NCBI GenBank assembly: GCA_945830575.1
Contig: CALZZE010000006.1
Span: forward strand, 1-64,000
DNA length: 64,000 nt
Direction of reading: 5' to 3'
Origin: an uncultured Subdoligranulum sp.
Lineage (GTDB): Bacteria > Bacillota > Clostridia > Oscillospirales > Ruminococcaceae
Shown here: in pieces, positions 45,044-53,987 of the stretch
Layout: the number at the start of each line of letters is the position of its first letter
Position numbering within the stretch: the stretch's first letter is position 1
The notes under the pieces: generated by a model
What the model was told of the DNA's origin: nothing
What the model saw: the letters and a program-made list of their open reading frames with translations, nothing else
Databases searched by the model: none
Translations under genes and position numbers: made by a program

Positions 45044-46961
45044 ACTGCTTTTCCAGCTCCTTCCGGGTGATCTTCAACACACAGGGTCGTCCGTGCGGGC
45101 AGAAGGGCGGCACCGTGCCGTCCGTGATTTTTTGCGCCAGCGCCACCATCTCCTCGGTACTGGTCCGGTCCCCCTCTTTCACAGCGGCGCGGCAGGCAAT
45201 GGAGTGGAGCACCCACTCGGTCTTTTCCCGCAGCGCGTCCCTGCTGCCGGCCGCCAGCTTGGCCGCCAGCTCCACCAGCATGTCCTCCACATCGTCCACC
45301 GGCACGTCCGCAGGCACGGCGCGCACCAGCACGGTGCTGCCGCCGAAATCCTCCGTCTCGATGCCGGCATCCTGCAAAAGTTCCGCATTTTGCAGGATCG
45401 CCTGCTTTTCCTCGGCGCTGAGATTGACCTGTACCGGAATCAGCAGCAGCTGGGAGGGCACCTGCCCGTAATCCTCAGACAGCTTTTCAAACAGGATGCG
45501 CTCATGGGCAGCGTGCTTGTCAATGAGGCACAGTTCCCCTGCCCGCTCAGTGACGATGTAGGTCTTGAACACTTCCCCCACCAGACGAAGCGGCTCGGTT
45601 TCCGGCGGCGGGGCGAAGGTGGTCTGTTCGGGCTGCGGCAGGGCGCTCAGCGCCATCTGTGCCGGTTCCTCCGGCAGGTCCGGCAGGATGTCCAGCACGG
45701 ACTCCTGTGCGGAAAGTGGCGCAGAGCGTTGGACAGGCGGTTCCGGCTCCTCCAGTTCCACAAACGGGTCGCTGCACAGCTCCATCGTATGGGACGGAGC
45801 AGGCTTGGACAGCGGACGGGCCGGAACAGCCGCCGTCAGATTCTGCATAGCCCGGTATTCCGCTGCGGAAACCGTGGCAAAATGCTGCCGGGGTGCGGTT
45901 GGCTTAGGCGCAGCCGGGGCAGCCGATTTTGCAGGGGCCGTTTTTTCCAGAGAAAACCGGCATTCCCCGCTGCCGGGGGTGGCCAGCGCGTCCCGCACTG
46001 AGCGGTAGACCGCATCGAACACATCACTTTCCCGGGCAAAGCGTATCTCGGTTTTGGCCGGGTGCACGTTCACATCCACCATGTCGGCGGGTAAGGTGAG
46101 CATCAAAATCGCACCGGGAAATTTTCCCTGCATCATGGTGCCCTTGTAGGCATTCTCCAGCGCGGCCATCATGGTACGGTTTTTCACATAGCGGCCATTG
46201 ACATAAAAATGCTGGGCGGCGCGGGAGGCCCGGCAAGCTCGGGGCGGCGTGATGAGACCGGTGACCTTATACAGTTCGATGCCGCCCTCCACCGTCAGCA
46301 GGTCTTTGGCGAATTCCCTGCCCAGCACCGCGTAGGCTGCACTGCGCAGGTCACCGTCACCGGGCGTAACAAACTGCTGCTTGCCGTCTTTTATAAAACG
46401 GAAGGAGATTTCCGGATGGGACAGCGCTTCATGCAGAACGGTGTCCGCTACGAAGCTGGCCTCACTGGCATCCTTTTTCAAAAATTTCATCCGGGCGGGG
46501 GTGTTGTAAAACAGGTCGTTCACCGTGATGGTGGTTCCCACAGGCCGCGCCCCGGGCTCCATCCCCTGAGGCACGCCGCCCTCAATACGATACCGGCAGG
46601 CGTATTCGTCCGCCTCGGTTTTGGTCAGCACCTCCACCTTGGCAACGCTGGCGATGGACGCCAGCGCCTCGCCTCGGAATCCCAGCGTGTGGATGTGGGT
46701 CAGGTCATCGGCAGTGGCGATTTTGCTGGTGGCGTGTCGGATAAACGCTTTATCGATGTATTCTGCCTCGATGCCGCTACCATTGTCCACGATTTCCAGC
46801 TGAGCGATGCCGCCCCGGGTGATGGACAGCGTGATCTGGGTGGCGCCCGCATCAATGGAATTTTCCAGCAGTTCCTTGGCCGCCGAGGCGGGGCGTTCCA
46901 CCACCTCACCCGCGGCGATCAGCTCCGCGGTGTGCTTGTCCAGCACACGGATCTCTGCCAT
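45027..46961 (-). CDS. mutL: DNA mismatch repair protein MutL
   Basis: A 644-residue GHKL ATPase and endonuclease: ENSIDAGAT and DNGSGI of the ATP site, GFRGEALASI lid, then a long Pro/Ala/Glu linker (about 340-440) and a C-terminal domain with DKHAAHERILFE, the variant of the DQHA metal-binding endonuclease motif, and CPHGRPCV near the end. So it should nick DNA, as expected in bacteria without MutH. ATG 46961; codons before it are not conserved. Follows mutS by 38 bases. Confidence 0.96.
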   Translation of the reverse strand: MAEIRVLDKHTAELIAAGEVVERPASAAKELLENSIDAGATQITLSITRGGIAQLEIVDNGSGIEAEYIDKAFIRHATSKIATADDLTHIHTLGFRGEALASIASVAKVEVLTKTEADEYACRYRIEGGVPQGMEPGARPVGTTITVNDLFYNTPARMKFLKKDASEASFVADTVLHEALSHPEISFRFIKDGKQQFVTPGDGDLRSAAYAVLGREFAKDLLTVEGGIELYKVTGLITPPRACRASRAAQHFYVNGRYVKNRTMMAALENAYKGTMMQGKFPGAILMLTLPADMVDVNVHPAKTEIRFARESDVFDAVYRSVRDALATPGSGECRFSLEKTAPAKSAAPAAPKPTAPRQHFATVSAAEYRAMQNLTAAVPARPLSKPAPSHTMELCSDPFVELEEPEPPVQRSAPLSAQESVLDILPDLPEEPAQMALSALPQPEQTTFAPPPETEPLRLVGEVFKTYIVTERAGELCLIDKHAAHERILFEKLSEDYGQVPSQLLLIPVQVNLSAEEKQAILQNAELLQDAGIETEDFGGSTVLVRAVPADVPVDDVEDMLVELAAKLAAGSRDALREKTEWVLHSIACRAAVKEGDRTSTEEMVALAQKITDGTVPPFCPHGRPCVLKITRKELEKQFGRLV

Positions 46962-46999
46962 ACCTTCCACCTGCCTTTCCAAACAACGTCACGCCGCAC

Positions 47000-49615
47000 T
47001 TACTTGGGCATGACGGATTTCAGTTCATACAAAAAGTTGAGAGCCTCCAACGGCGTCAGTGTCTCAATGTCCACCGTGTTCAGCCTGTCCACCACCTCGC
47101 TGGGGATGGTGGGATTGTTGTAGGCCTCCACCGTCTCAAAATCCAGCTGGACGGCCCGGCTGCGTCCGGGGGCGCTGGCCTCCAGCTGGCGCAGTACGGT
47201 GTGCGCCCGTCTGGTCACGCTGCCGGGCAGTCCCGCCAGCTTGGCCACCTCGATGCCGTAGCTGTCGTCCGCGGGGCCTGCCACGATGCGGCGCAGAAAG
47301 GTGATGTCCTCTCCCCGCTTTTTCACGGCGATATTATAATTCTTCACTCCCTCCACATCCCGGTCCATGGAGGTCAGTTCGTGGTAGTGGGTGGCAAACA
47401 GCGTCTTGCATCCGATATTCTGGCAGATATGCTCCACCACGGCGCGGGCAATGCTCATGCCGTCAAAGGTGGAGGTGCCCCGCCCGATCTCGTCCAGGAT
47501 CACCAGACTGCGCCGGGTGGCCTTTTGCAGAATTTCCGCCACTTCGGTCATCTCCACCATAAAGGTGGACTGGCCGGCCGCCAGATCATCCGAGGCACCC
47601 ACACGGGTGAAAATAGCGTCCACCACGCCGATGTGGGCCGAGGCGGCCGGCACAAAGCTGCCGATCTGCGCCATCAGCGTGATGAGGGCATTCTGGCGCA
47701 TAAAGGTGGATTTGCCCGCCATGTTGGGGCCGGTGATGAGCAGCATTTTGTTTTCATGCTCATCCAGCAGAGTATCATTGGGGACGAACAGCGCTCCCTT
47801 GATCATCTGCTCAATGACCGGGTGCCGTCCCTCCCGGATCTCGATGACCTCGCCGTCATCCACCGTGGGATGCACATAGTTGTTTTGCAGCGCCGCCTCC
47901 GCGAAGGACGCCAGAACATCCAGCTGCGCCACCGCCGCTGCGGTCTTTTGGATGCGCAGCAGCTGGGCGGAGATGGCCTCCAGCAAATCGGCAAACAACT
48001 GATGCTCCAGCACCAGCAGACGCTCGTTGGCGCCCAGAATTTTGTTTTCCAGTTCTTTCAGTTCGGGGGTGATGTACCGCTCGCCGGTGGTCAGCGTCTG
48101 CTTGCGGGTAAAGCTGTCCGGCACCGCATCCACATAGGAACGGCTCACTTCGATATAGTAGCCGAACACCTTGTTAAAACCGATTTTCAGCTTGGGGATG
48201 CCGGTCTCCTCTTTCAGCTTGGCCTCCAGCTGGGACAAAATCCCCTTGCCGCCGTGCATGATGTCCCGCAGCTCGTCCACCTCGGCGTTGAAACCGGGGC
48301 GGATGGCGCCGCCGTCCTTCATATTGGTGGGCGGCTCGTCCACAATGGCTGTGGCGATGAGCTGCCGGATGTCCTCCAGCGTGTCCACCTGCGCCGCCAG
48401 CTCGGTGAGCAGCGCGGCCCCGCCCGCGGCAGCCTGTGCTTTGATCTCTGGCAGCTGGGCACAGGTATCCCCCAGCGCCTTGACTTCCCGCGGTGTGGCA
48501 GAGCCGTACAAAATGCGGGTGGTCAGGCGTTCAATATCAAACACATGACCCAGCGCGTCCTTTAAGTCGGCGCGGGTGATGCTGGCGGCATACAGCGCCT
48601 GCACCGCGTCCAGCCGTTTGTTGATGGCGGCGGAATCCACCAGCGGCTGCTCCACCCAGGAGCGCAGCAGCCGCTTGCCCATGGCAGTCTCGGTCTTGTC
48701 CAGCACCCACAGCAGGGTGCCTTTTTTCTCCCGGCCGCGCATGGTCTCGGTCAGTTCCAGATTGGCCCGGGTCACCGGGGACAGACGCATATACTGGGCA
48801 TCGGCGTAATTTTGAATGGCCTTGATGCGCTCCACACCATGCTTCTGGGTCTCATGCAGGTAGTTCAGCATGGCCCCTGCCGCATAGGGCACCAGCGCGT
48901 CGGACTCATAGCCCCCCGCAGCACGCCAGTCCGCGCCGAACTGGGTCTGCATGGCACTTTGCATCACGGCATCCTTGTAGCAGGCATCCTCCCGCAGTTC
49001 CACCAGTGCGCTGGTGTGCTGCTTGATGTAGGCGGTCACATCCTTGAAATCCAGCATGGCGGGACAAATAAGAATCTCGCTGGGCATGTAACGGCACAGC
49101 TCGGTGATGATGGCCGTACCCAGTTTTTCCGCCGTCAGCTCGGTGGCGTAGGCCTCGCCGGTGGAAATGTCCGCAAAGCAGATGCCCGCCCGCCAGCGGC
49201 CCCGCACCCGTTTGGTGTAAATGCTGCACAGGTAGTTGTTTTTATCGTCCGCCAGCATGCTGCTCTCGATGACAGTGCCCGGCGTCACCACGCGGATGAC
49301 ATCCCGGCGCACCAATCCCTTGGCCAGCGCCGGATCCTCCACCTGATCGCAGATGGCCACCTTGTAACCCTTGGCAATGAGCCGGGCCACATAGGTTTCG
49401 TAGGAGTGATAGGGTACGCCGCACATGGGCGCCCGCTCCTCCTTGCCGCAGTTTTTGCCGGTGAGGGTCAGTTCCAGTTCCCGGGACGCAGTGAGTGCGT
49501 CATCATAAAACATCTCATAAAAATCGCCCACGCGATAAAACAGGATCTCGTTGGGATGCTGGTTTTTGATGTCGAAATACTGCTGCATCATCGGGGAAAC
49601 CGCTTGTTCAGCCAT
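47000..49615 (-). CDS. mutS: DNA mismatch repair protein MutS
   Basis: Mismatch recognition ATPase, 871 residues. N-terminal mismatch-binding domain with VGDFYEMFYDDA (the Phe-x-Glu motif), connector, lever and clamp regions, and ATPase with GPNMAGKSTFMRQ and LDEIGRGTSTFDG. Gene order miaB-ylbF-mutS-mutL-miaA is typical for Clostridia. Confidence 0.97.
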   Translation of the reverse strand: MAEQAVSPMMQQYFDIKNQHPNEILFYRVGDFYEMFYDDALTASRELELTLTGKNCGKEERAPMCGVPYHSYETYVARLIAKGYKVAICDQVEDPALAKGLVRRDVIRVVTPGTVIESSMLADDKNNYLCSIYTKRVRGRWRAGICFADISTGEAYATELTAEKLGTAIITELCRYMPSEILICPAMLDFKDVTAYIKQHTSALVELREDACYKDAVMQSAMQTQFGADWRAAGGYESDALVPYAAGAMLNYLHETQKHGVERIKAIQNYADAQYMRLSPVTRANLELTETMRGREKKGTLLWVLDKTETAMGKRLLRSWVEQPLVDSAAINKRLDAVQALYAASITRADLKDALGHVFDIERLTTRILYGSATPREVKALGDTCAQLPEIKAQAAAGGAALLTELAAQVDTLEDIRQLIATAIVDEPPTNMKDGGAIRPGFNAEVDELRDIMHGGKGILSQLEAKLKEETGIPKLKIGFNKVFGYYIEVSRSYVDAVPDSFTRKQTLTTGERYITPELKELENKILGANERLLVLEHQLFADLLEAISAQLLRIQKTAAAVAQLDVLASFAEAALQNNYVHPTVDDGEVIEIREGRHPVIEQMIKGALFVPNDTLLDEHENKMLLITGPNMAGKSTFMRQNALITLMAQIGSFVPAASAHIGVVDAIFTRVGASDDLAAGQSTFMVEMTEVAEILQKATRRSLVILDEIGRGTSTFDGMSIARAVVEHICQNIGCKTLFATHYHELTSMDRDVEGVKNYNIAVKKRGEDITFLRRIVAGPADDSYGIEVAKLAGLPGSVTRRAHTVLRQLEASAPGRSRAVQLDFETVEAYNNPTIPSEVVDRLNTVDIETLTPLEALNFLYELKSVMPK

Positions 49616-49642
49616 GTTTCACACTCCTGTGCCGTTCTCGTT

Positions 49643-50050
49643 TCAGTGGCAGCCGCCGCAGGTGGAGCAGCTGCCGGTGCAGCCGCCCTCCGGCTGCTTG
49701 ACCGTCATGGGGTCGCCGCCGTTCATGGCAGTGTTGATGATGGCATCGATATAGCTCACCATCGCCTCACATTCCGCCTTGGCGGTGTTGTAGCGCACCA
49801 TGCCCTCGCTGGCCATGATCTGGCCGTACAGGTCGTTGACCCGCTTGTTCAGTTCCTCAATGCGGGCTGCATCGCTCTCCATCTTGGAGGCCTCGTTGTT
49901 CAGGTCCAGACGGGCCAGATTGAACTCCCCGATGAGGTTTTGCAGTTCCTCGTCCATGTCGTTTTCCCGGCGGGCAGCATCCAGCTCCAGATAGCGGGGG
50001 TCAGTCTGCATGGCCGCGGCGGCCTTCTTAAACAAATCAATGCAATCCAT
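49643..50050 (-). CDS. YlbF-family regulator with C-terminal cysteine cluster
   Basis: A 135-residue helical protein of the YlbF/YmcA family. In Bacillus YlbF, YmcA and YaaT form a complex that binds iron-sulfur clusters and affects RNase Y activity and development. Here the helical core is followed by a tail ending GGCTGSCSTCGGCH, a C-x3-C-x2-C-x2-C pattern suitable for a metal or Fe-S centre. ATG 50050 lies 7 bases from GGAG; an ATG two codons earlier is too close. Between miaB and mutS. Confidence 0.85.
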   Translation of the reverse strand: MDCIDLFKKAAAAMQTDPRYLELDAARRENDMDEELQNLIGEFNLARLDLNNEASKMESDAARIEELNKRVNDLYGQIMASEGMVRYNTAKAECEAMVSYIDAIINTAMNGGDPMTVKQPEGGCTGSCSTCGGCH

Positions 50051-50052
50051 TG

Positions 50053-51447
50053 TCATTCTCCTTCTACATTACAAAGTGTACCCACCAGCAGCGCGGCGCG
50101 GGAGCCAGTCAGGCGCACCGTGGCCCAGCTGCCGATGAGAGTCTCGTCGGCGGGAAATTCCACCACAAGGTTGTTGTCCAACCGCCCGTTGACGGTGCCC
50201 GGTGTGCGGCCGGCGGCCTCCACCAGAACCCGCACCGTCTGCCCCGCCATGGCGGCCACAGCGGCAAAGGCGATCTCATCCTGCGTTTTCAAAAGCCGTT
50301 CCATGCGGGCGGCCTTTTCGGCGTGGGTGGTGGGGTCGGGCAGCTCGGCGGCTTTGGTGCCGCTGCGCTTGGAGTAAATAAAGGTGAACAGCTGCATATA
50401 GCCCACCTTGCGCACCAGCTCCAGCGTTTTTTCAAAATCCTCCTCGGTCTCGCCGGGGAATCCCACAATGATGTCGCTGGAGAAGGTCACACCGGGAATC
50501 TGCTGCCGGGCATAGTCCACCAATTCCAGATACTGCGCCACCGTATAATGGCGGTTCATCTCTTTCAGCAGCCGGTCGGAGCCGGACTGTACCGGCAAAT
50601 GAATGTGCTTGCACAGATGAGGCTGCGCGGCGATGGTGTCCAGCAGCTTGCGGCTGGCGTCCTTGGGGTGGGAGGTCATAAAGCGGATCTGGTAATCCCC
50701 CTCCACCTCGCAGAGCAGGTTCACAAGATCCGCAAAATCAATGGCGCGGGAAAGCCCTTTGCCGTAGCTGTTCACGTTCTGGCCCAGCAGGGTGATTTCC
50801 TTGTAGCCCTTGGTCACAAGCTCCCGGAACTCCGCCAGAATCGCCTCCGGCTCCCGGCTGCGCTCCCGCCCGCGCACATAGGGCACGATGCAGTAGGTGC
50901 AGAAGTTGTCACAGCCGTACATGATGGGCAGCCACGCTCGGAACCCGGAATCCCGCCGGATGGGCAGTTCCTCCACCACCGCGTTGCGGGAGGCGGGCGT
51001 TTCCAGATACCGCTTTCCCCTGCTGATGCGCTGGGCCAGCATGGCAGGCAGACGGTCAATGCCGTCCACGCCGAACACCAGATCCACATAAGGGTAGCTC
51101 TGGCGCAGCTTTTCCACAATATGGGGCTGCTGGGCCATGCATCCGCAGACACCGATGATGAGCCGCGGATTGCTCTGCTTGAGCTTTTTCAGCGCACCGA
51201 TGTTGCCGAACACCCGCTGCTCGGCGTGTTCCCGCACCGCGCAGGTATTGAACAGGATGAGGTCCGCCTGCTCCACGTTGTCACAGATGCCAAAGCCAAC
51301 ATCCATCAGAACGCCGCGCAGCTTTTCGCCGTCATTCACGTTCTGCTGGCAGCCGTAGCTGTGCACGTAAGCCAGCGGCGGTGTTTCATAATACGCAGCC
51401 AGAATCTGCGCGGCCTGCGCATTATGGGAATAGGTCAACGTTTCCAA
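50053..51447 (-). CDS. miaB: tRNA-2-methylthio-N6-dimethylallyladenosine synthase
   Basis: Radical-SAM methylthiotransferase that modifies i6A37 made by MiaA. The 464-residue protein has the N-terminal UPF0004 domain with three cluster cysteines (SYGCQQN, FNTCAV, VCGCM), the radical-SAM CDNFCTYC motif near 165-172 and a C-terminal TRAM domain. Start is TTG 51447 behind AAGGAG at 7 bases; the ATG at 51537 lies in the promoter. Confidence 0.96.
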   Translation of the reverse strand: METLTYSHNAQAAQILAAYYETPPLAYVHSYGCQQNVNDGEKLRGVLMDVGFGICDNVEQADLILFNTCAVREHAEQRVFGNIGALKKLKQSNPRLIIGVCGCMAQQPHIVEKLRQSYPYVDLVFGVDGIDRLPAMLAQRISRGKRYLETPASRNAVVEELPIRRDSGFRAWLPIMYGCDNFCTYCIVPYVRGRERSREPEAILAEFRELVTKGYKEITLLGQNVNSYGKGLSRAIDFADLVNLLCEVEGDYQIRFMTSHPKDASRKLLDTIAAQPHLCKHIHLPVQSGSDRLLKEMNRHYTVAQYLELVDYARQQIPGVTFSSDIIVGFPGETEEDFEKTLELVRKVGYMQLFTFIYSKRSGTKAAELPDPTTHAEKAARMERLLKTQDEIAFAAVAAMAGQTVRVLVEAAGRTPGTVNGRLDNNLVVEFPADETLIGSWATVRLTGSRAALLVGTLCNVEGE

Positions 51448-51493
51448 AATCTTACTCCTTGTAAATAGACACAACTTCCAGATATACCATAAT

Positions 51494-51522
51494 ATTATAG
51501 CAAATCTGAGCGGAAAGCACAA
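51494..51522 (-). promoter_or_regulatory. promoter of the miaB-ylbF-mutSL-miaA operon
   Basis: TTGTGC (-35, 51517-51522), 17-base spacer, TATAAT (-10, 51494-51499) on the minus strand, about 47 bases before the TTG start of miaB. Confidence 0.75.
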
Positions 51523-51611
51523 GCCGTAGTTTTGCATTTTTCTGTCAGGTAAAAAGTTTTATACTCAACGTATAGACCAACTACGGCCTATTAAACCCCA
51601 AAAACACAAAA

Positions 51612-51650
51612 GCCGCACCCACTCCCGAAACAAAATTGGAGTTGTGCGGC
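51612..51650. other. hairpin before the small mobile-element gene
   Basis: GCCGCAC (51612-51618) pairs with GTGCGGC (51644-51650) across a 25-base loop, just before the ribosome binding site of the gene at 51678. It could be a terminator of a lost upstream gene or a replication-type signal. Confidence 0.45.
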
Positions 51651-51677
51651 CCAAAAAGAAAGTTGAGGTAAAACAAA

Positions 51678-51956
51678 ATGAAGTATGAAGTTGTTGGAGT
51701 CGAGCGCAAAATTGGTGATTTCAAGCCGCAGGACAAGCCCGGCACCGCGTACCACTATGACAACATCAACCTGCACTGTCTGAAAAAGAATGCCAAGGTT
51801 CACGGCTATGAGGTGCAGACCGTCAAAATCAAGTCTGAGGAGGCCGCCGAACTGATTGCCGATGTCGGCGGCGAGGTCAAGAATCTTGTCGGTCACGTGT
51901 TCGACTTCGAGTTTACCCGGTTCGGCAAGGTTTCCGCCTATGAAATGGTGAAGTGA
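51678..51956 (+). CDS. small protein of a mobile element, possibly ssDNA-binding
   Basis: A 92-residue protein beginning MKYEVVGVERKIGDF, with a basic middle and a final GHVFDFEFTRFGKVSAYE strand pattern. It resembles, to my eye, small beta-rich proteins of filamentous-phage-like or rolling-circle elements in Firmicutes, which may bind single-stranded DNA; this is a resemblance, not a domain match. It is one of only three intact coding genes on the plus strand in the window, has a good TTGAGG site, and is followed by a strong terminator at 52008-52046. No replication or integration gene accompanies it. Confidence 0.55.
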   Translation: MKYEVVGVERKIGDFKPQDKPGTAYHYDNINLHCLKKNAKVHGYEVQTVKIKSEEAAELIADVGGEVKNLVGHVFDFEFTRFGKVSAYEMVK

Positions 51957-52007
51957 CCATGACCGCCCTTGCAGACCCGACCGCCCGCCTACCACCATCA
52001 CAGGGGT

Positions 52008-52046
52008 GCGGGGACATAAAGCGCGCTTTATGTCCCCGCTTTTTTC
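52008..52046 (+). terminator. long palindromic terminator
   Basis: A perfect 15-bp inverted repeat (52008-52022 with 52025-52039) starting GCGGGGACATAAAGC, followed by six T. It ends the transcript of the small gene at 51678. A short CAACCC-GCAA-GGGTTG hairpin with a tetraloop follows at 52051-52066. Confidence 0.88.
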
Positions 52047-52081
52047 GTGCCAACCCGCAAGGGTTGACACTCCAAAGGGGC

Positions 52082-52360
52082 TACATCTCCACCTTTTTAC
52101 AGCTGCGCAGCACCTTCTTGCTGCTGGGTGGTGTGCTGTCGGCCGTGGTGGCGCTGGTGGGTGTGCTGAATTTCTTGAACGCGGTACTGACCTCCATGTT
52201 GTCCCGCCGCCGGGAATTTGCCGTCCTGCAGGCGGTTGGCATGACGAACCGCCAGCTGAACGTCATGCTGATGACCGAGGGGCTTTTCTATGCCCTGCTG
52301 GCCTGCTGCCGTATCGCGCAGCGGCAGAGCATTGTCGACCGTCTGCGTCAGTCGGAATAA
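52082..52360 (+). pseudogene. remnant of an FtsX-type ABC permease gene
   Basis: The plus-strand frame encodes a piece of a MacB/FtsX permease: two hydrophobic segments (TFLLLGGVLSAVVALVGVLN) and SRRREFAVLQAVGMTNRQ, the conserved cytoplasmic loop. It breaks off at FYALLAC and jumps near 52304 to the typical family end (RQSIVDRLRQSE), so about 70 residues in between are lost. Everything upstream, most of the protein, is missing and replaced by the mobile patch 51541-52066. The frame reads back to 51953 without real homology. Confidence 0.78.
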
Positions 52361-52362
52361 AC

Positions 52363-52391
52363 CAAAGACCGGGACTGGTATCAGCCCCGGT
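52363..52391 (-). terminator. weak terminator of rnmV, shared with the permease remnant
   Basis: GACCGGG/CCCGGTC stem overlapping the end of rnmV, followed on the minus strand by only TTTGG; convergent position suggests a role for both sides. Confidence 0.4.
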
Positions 52392-52968
52392 CAATTTGTG
52401 CCTGTAAACCGTCATAGGTGTACAGCGTATTGAGTACCTGCACCAGCTCTTTTTTGCTCAGACGCGGCGGCAGACCCAGCTGCCTGAGCAGTGCTCTGCG
52501 CCGTTCTGCGCTGTCCGGCGTGCCGGAAATTCCCCACTCATACAGGTCATAGTAGGTAATGGGCCGGGGATTCTGAGGGCTCTCCCCCTGCGGTTCCCCT
52601 GCCAGAGCGGTTTCCAGCGCCTGCAGAATCAGCGTGTCGGAGATGCCTTCCACCCCCAGCAGTCCTTCCTTGCCCGGGGCTTCCTTGCGGGGTTCCTTGC
52701 CCTCCACGGCAGGCACATAGGCTTGCAGCACCCGCTGTGCCCCCACCAGACCGGTGACAAAATGTCGGATCTTGAATCCGGCCGCATCGGAATCCGTGAG
52801 GATCACAAGTCCCTGCGCTGCGGCAATTTTCTTCAAAAGTGTCTGCAGCGCACGGTCTTTGAACACCCGGTAGCCGTCGGTGGTCAGAATGGTTCCCTCC
52901 ACCAGATTGGTCAGGCGGGCGGCATCGTATTTTCCCTCCACCACGAGGGCACGGCTCAGCCGCATCAT
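52381..52968 (-). CDS. rnmV: ribonuclease M5
   Basis: TOPRIM endonuclease that matures 5S rRNA in Firmicutes. The 195-residue protein starts with a TOPRIM fold (VVEGKYDAARL with the catalytic Glu, and LTDSDAAG with the metal-binding Asp pair) and has a C-terminal RNA-binding part. The ATG overlaps the holA stop by 4 bases. Confidence 0.9.
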   Translation of the reverse strand: MMRLSRALVVEGKYDAARLTNLVEGTILTTDGYRVFKDRALQTLLKKIAAAQGLVILTDSDAAGFKIRHFVTGLVGAQRVLQAYVPAVEGKEPRKEAPGKEGLLGVEGISDTLILQALETALAGEPQGESPQNPRPITYYDLYEWGISGTPDSAERRRALLRQLGLPPRLSKKELVQVLNTLYTYDGLQAQIDRG

Positions 52969-53987
52969 GGGCGCCTCCCTGCCAGCGCCAGACGGCAGAC
53001 CGCTGTTTGCAGCAGCAGCGCCTCCGGCAGCTTACTGCTTTTCAGGTCCAGATCCAGTTCCTGCAAAATGCGCAGGCTTTCCTCCAGCTGGCTTTTGTGC
53101 AGGCGTTGGGCGCTTTCCTCAATGCGTTTGAGACGATAACCGTTGTAGCCGAAATCCTTGGCCAGCTCCCCGCTGGGGCGGCGGCTGCGATGGGCCAGCA
53201 CCACCCGGTACAAATCAATATAATTGGCCACCAGCGCGCCCGCAATCAGGATAGGGTCGTTTTGCAGCGCCAGCAGGGTGTTCAGCTTTTGCACCGCCGG
53301 CCCGGCCCGGCCCGCCGTCACAAGACGCACCATGTCAAAGGTATCGGCGTCCAGCGTCACCGTTCCCAGCTGGCGCACCATCTCCTCGGTCACAGTGCCA
53401 TAATCGGCCAGCGCCGCCAGCTTCTCCACCTCATTTTGCAAAAGAAACTGGTCCTCACCGCACCGGTCCAGCAGCAGCTTGTCTGCGCCGGGGGCAAACG
53501 ATGCACCGCTTTGCGCCGCCCATTCCTTCAAGAGTCCCTGCAGCGCACTCCGGCCGGGTTTGGTCAGCTGGGCACAGTAGCCCAGCTTTTCGCAGGCATC
53601 CAGCAGCTTCTTTTCCCGTTTGCCGGGGCTGAGCTTGCCGTAGCGTTCCTCCATCACCGTGGTAATGATGAACACGGCATTCTCGGTGTCTGCCAGCGTG
53701 TCGCACAGCTCCGCCAAATCCTTGTCGGAATATTTGGAGGGCTGGAGCAGCGGCATCAGCACCAGACGCCGGCCGCCAAAAAAGGAGATGGTACCTGCCG
53801 CCAGCACGATCTCCTCCACCGTGGGGGTTGGGCCGTCCAGCGTGGTGGTTTCCGGGTCATCCTTTTCCAGCGCCTTGACCACCTTTGCAGCGGCGCCGCG
53901 CACAAGTGCCTCGTCCGAGGCGTAAAAATAGTACACGCCGCAGCCCGCCTTGATGCGTTTTTTCAGTTCACCGTCACTGTACAGCAA
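52965..53987 (-). CDS. holA: DNA polymerase III subunit delta
   Basis: Clamp-loader subunit that opens the sliding clamp, 340 residues, with the weakly conserved AAA+-like N-terminal half (YYFYASDEALVRGAAAKVV) and helical C-terminal domain. Start is TTG 53987, with GGAGG at about 9 bases, overlapping comEC by 14 bases. comEC-holA is a very common bacterial gene pair. Confidence 0.93.
   Translation of the reverse strand: MLYSDGELKKRIKAGCGVYYFYASDEALVRGAAAKVVKALEKDDPETTTLDGPTPTVEEIVLAAGTISFFGGRRLVLMPLLQPSKYSDKDLAELCDTLADTENAVFIITTVMEERYGKLSPGKREKKLLDACEKLGYCAQLTKPGRSALQGLLKEWAAQSGASFAPGADKLLLDRCGEDQFLLQNEVEKLAALADYGTVTEEMVRQLGTVTLDADTFDMVRLVTAGRAGPAVQKLNTLLALQNDPILIAGALVANYIDLYRVVLAHRSRRPSGELAKDFGYNGYRLKRIEESAQRLHKSQLEESLRILQELDLDLKSSKLPEALLLQTAVCRLALAGRRP

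Noticed and set aside
51532-51565. TTGCAT and TATACT as a plus-strand promoter for the gene at 51678
   Set aside because: The spacing is about 22 bases, too long for a standard promoter; no better candidate was found.
52011-52038. 28-base palindrome with CATAAA and TTTATG arms resembling an 11-6-11 Xer/dif site
   Set aside because: Real dif sites are not perfect palindromes and the run of six T right after it fits a terminator better; kept only as a remote option.
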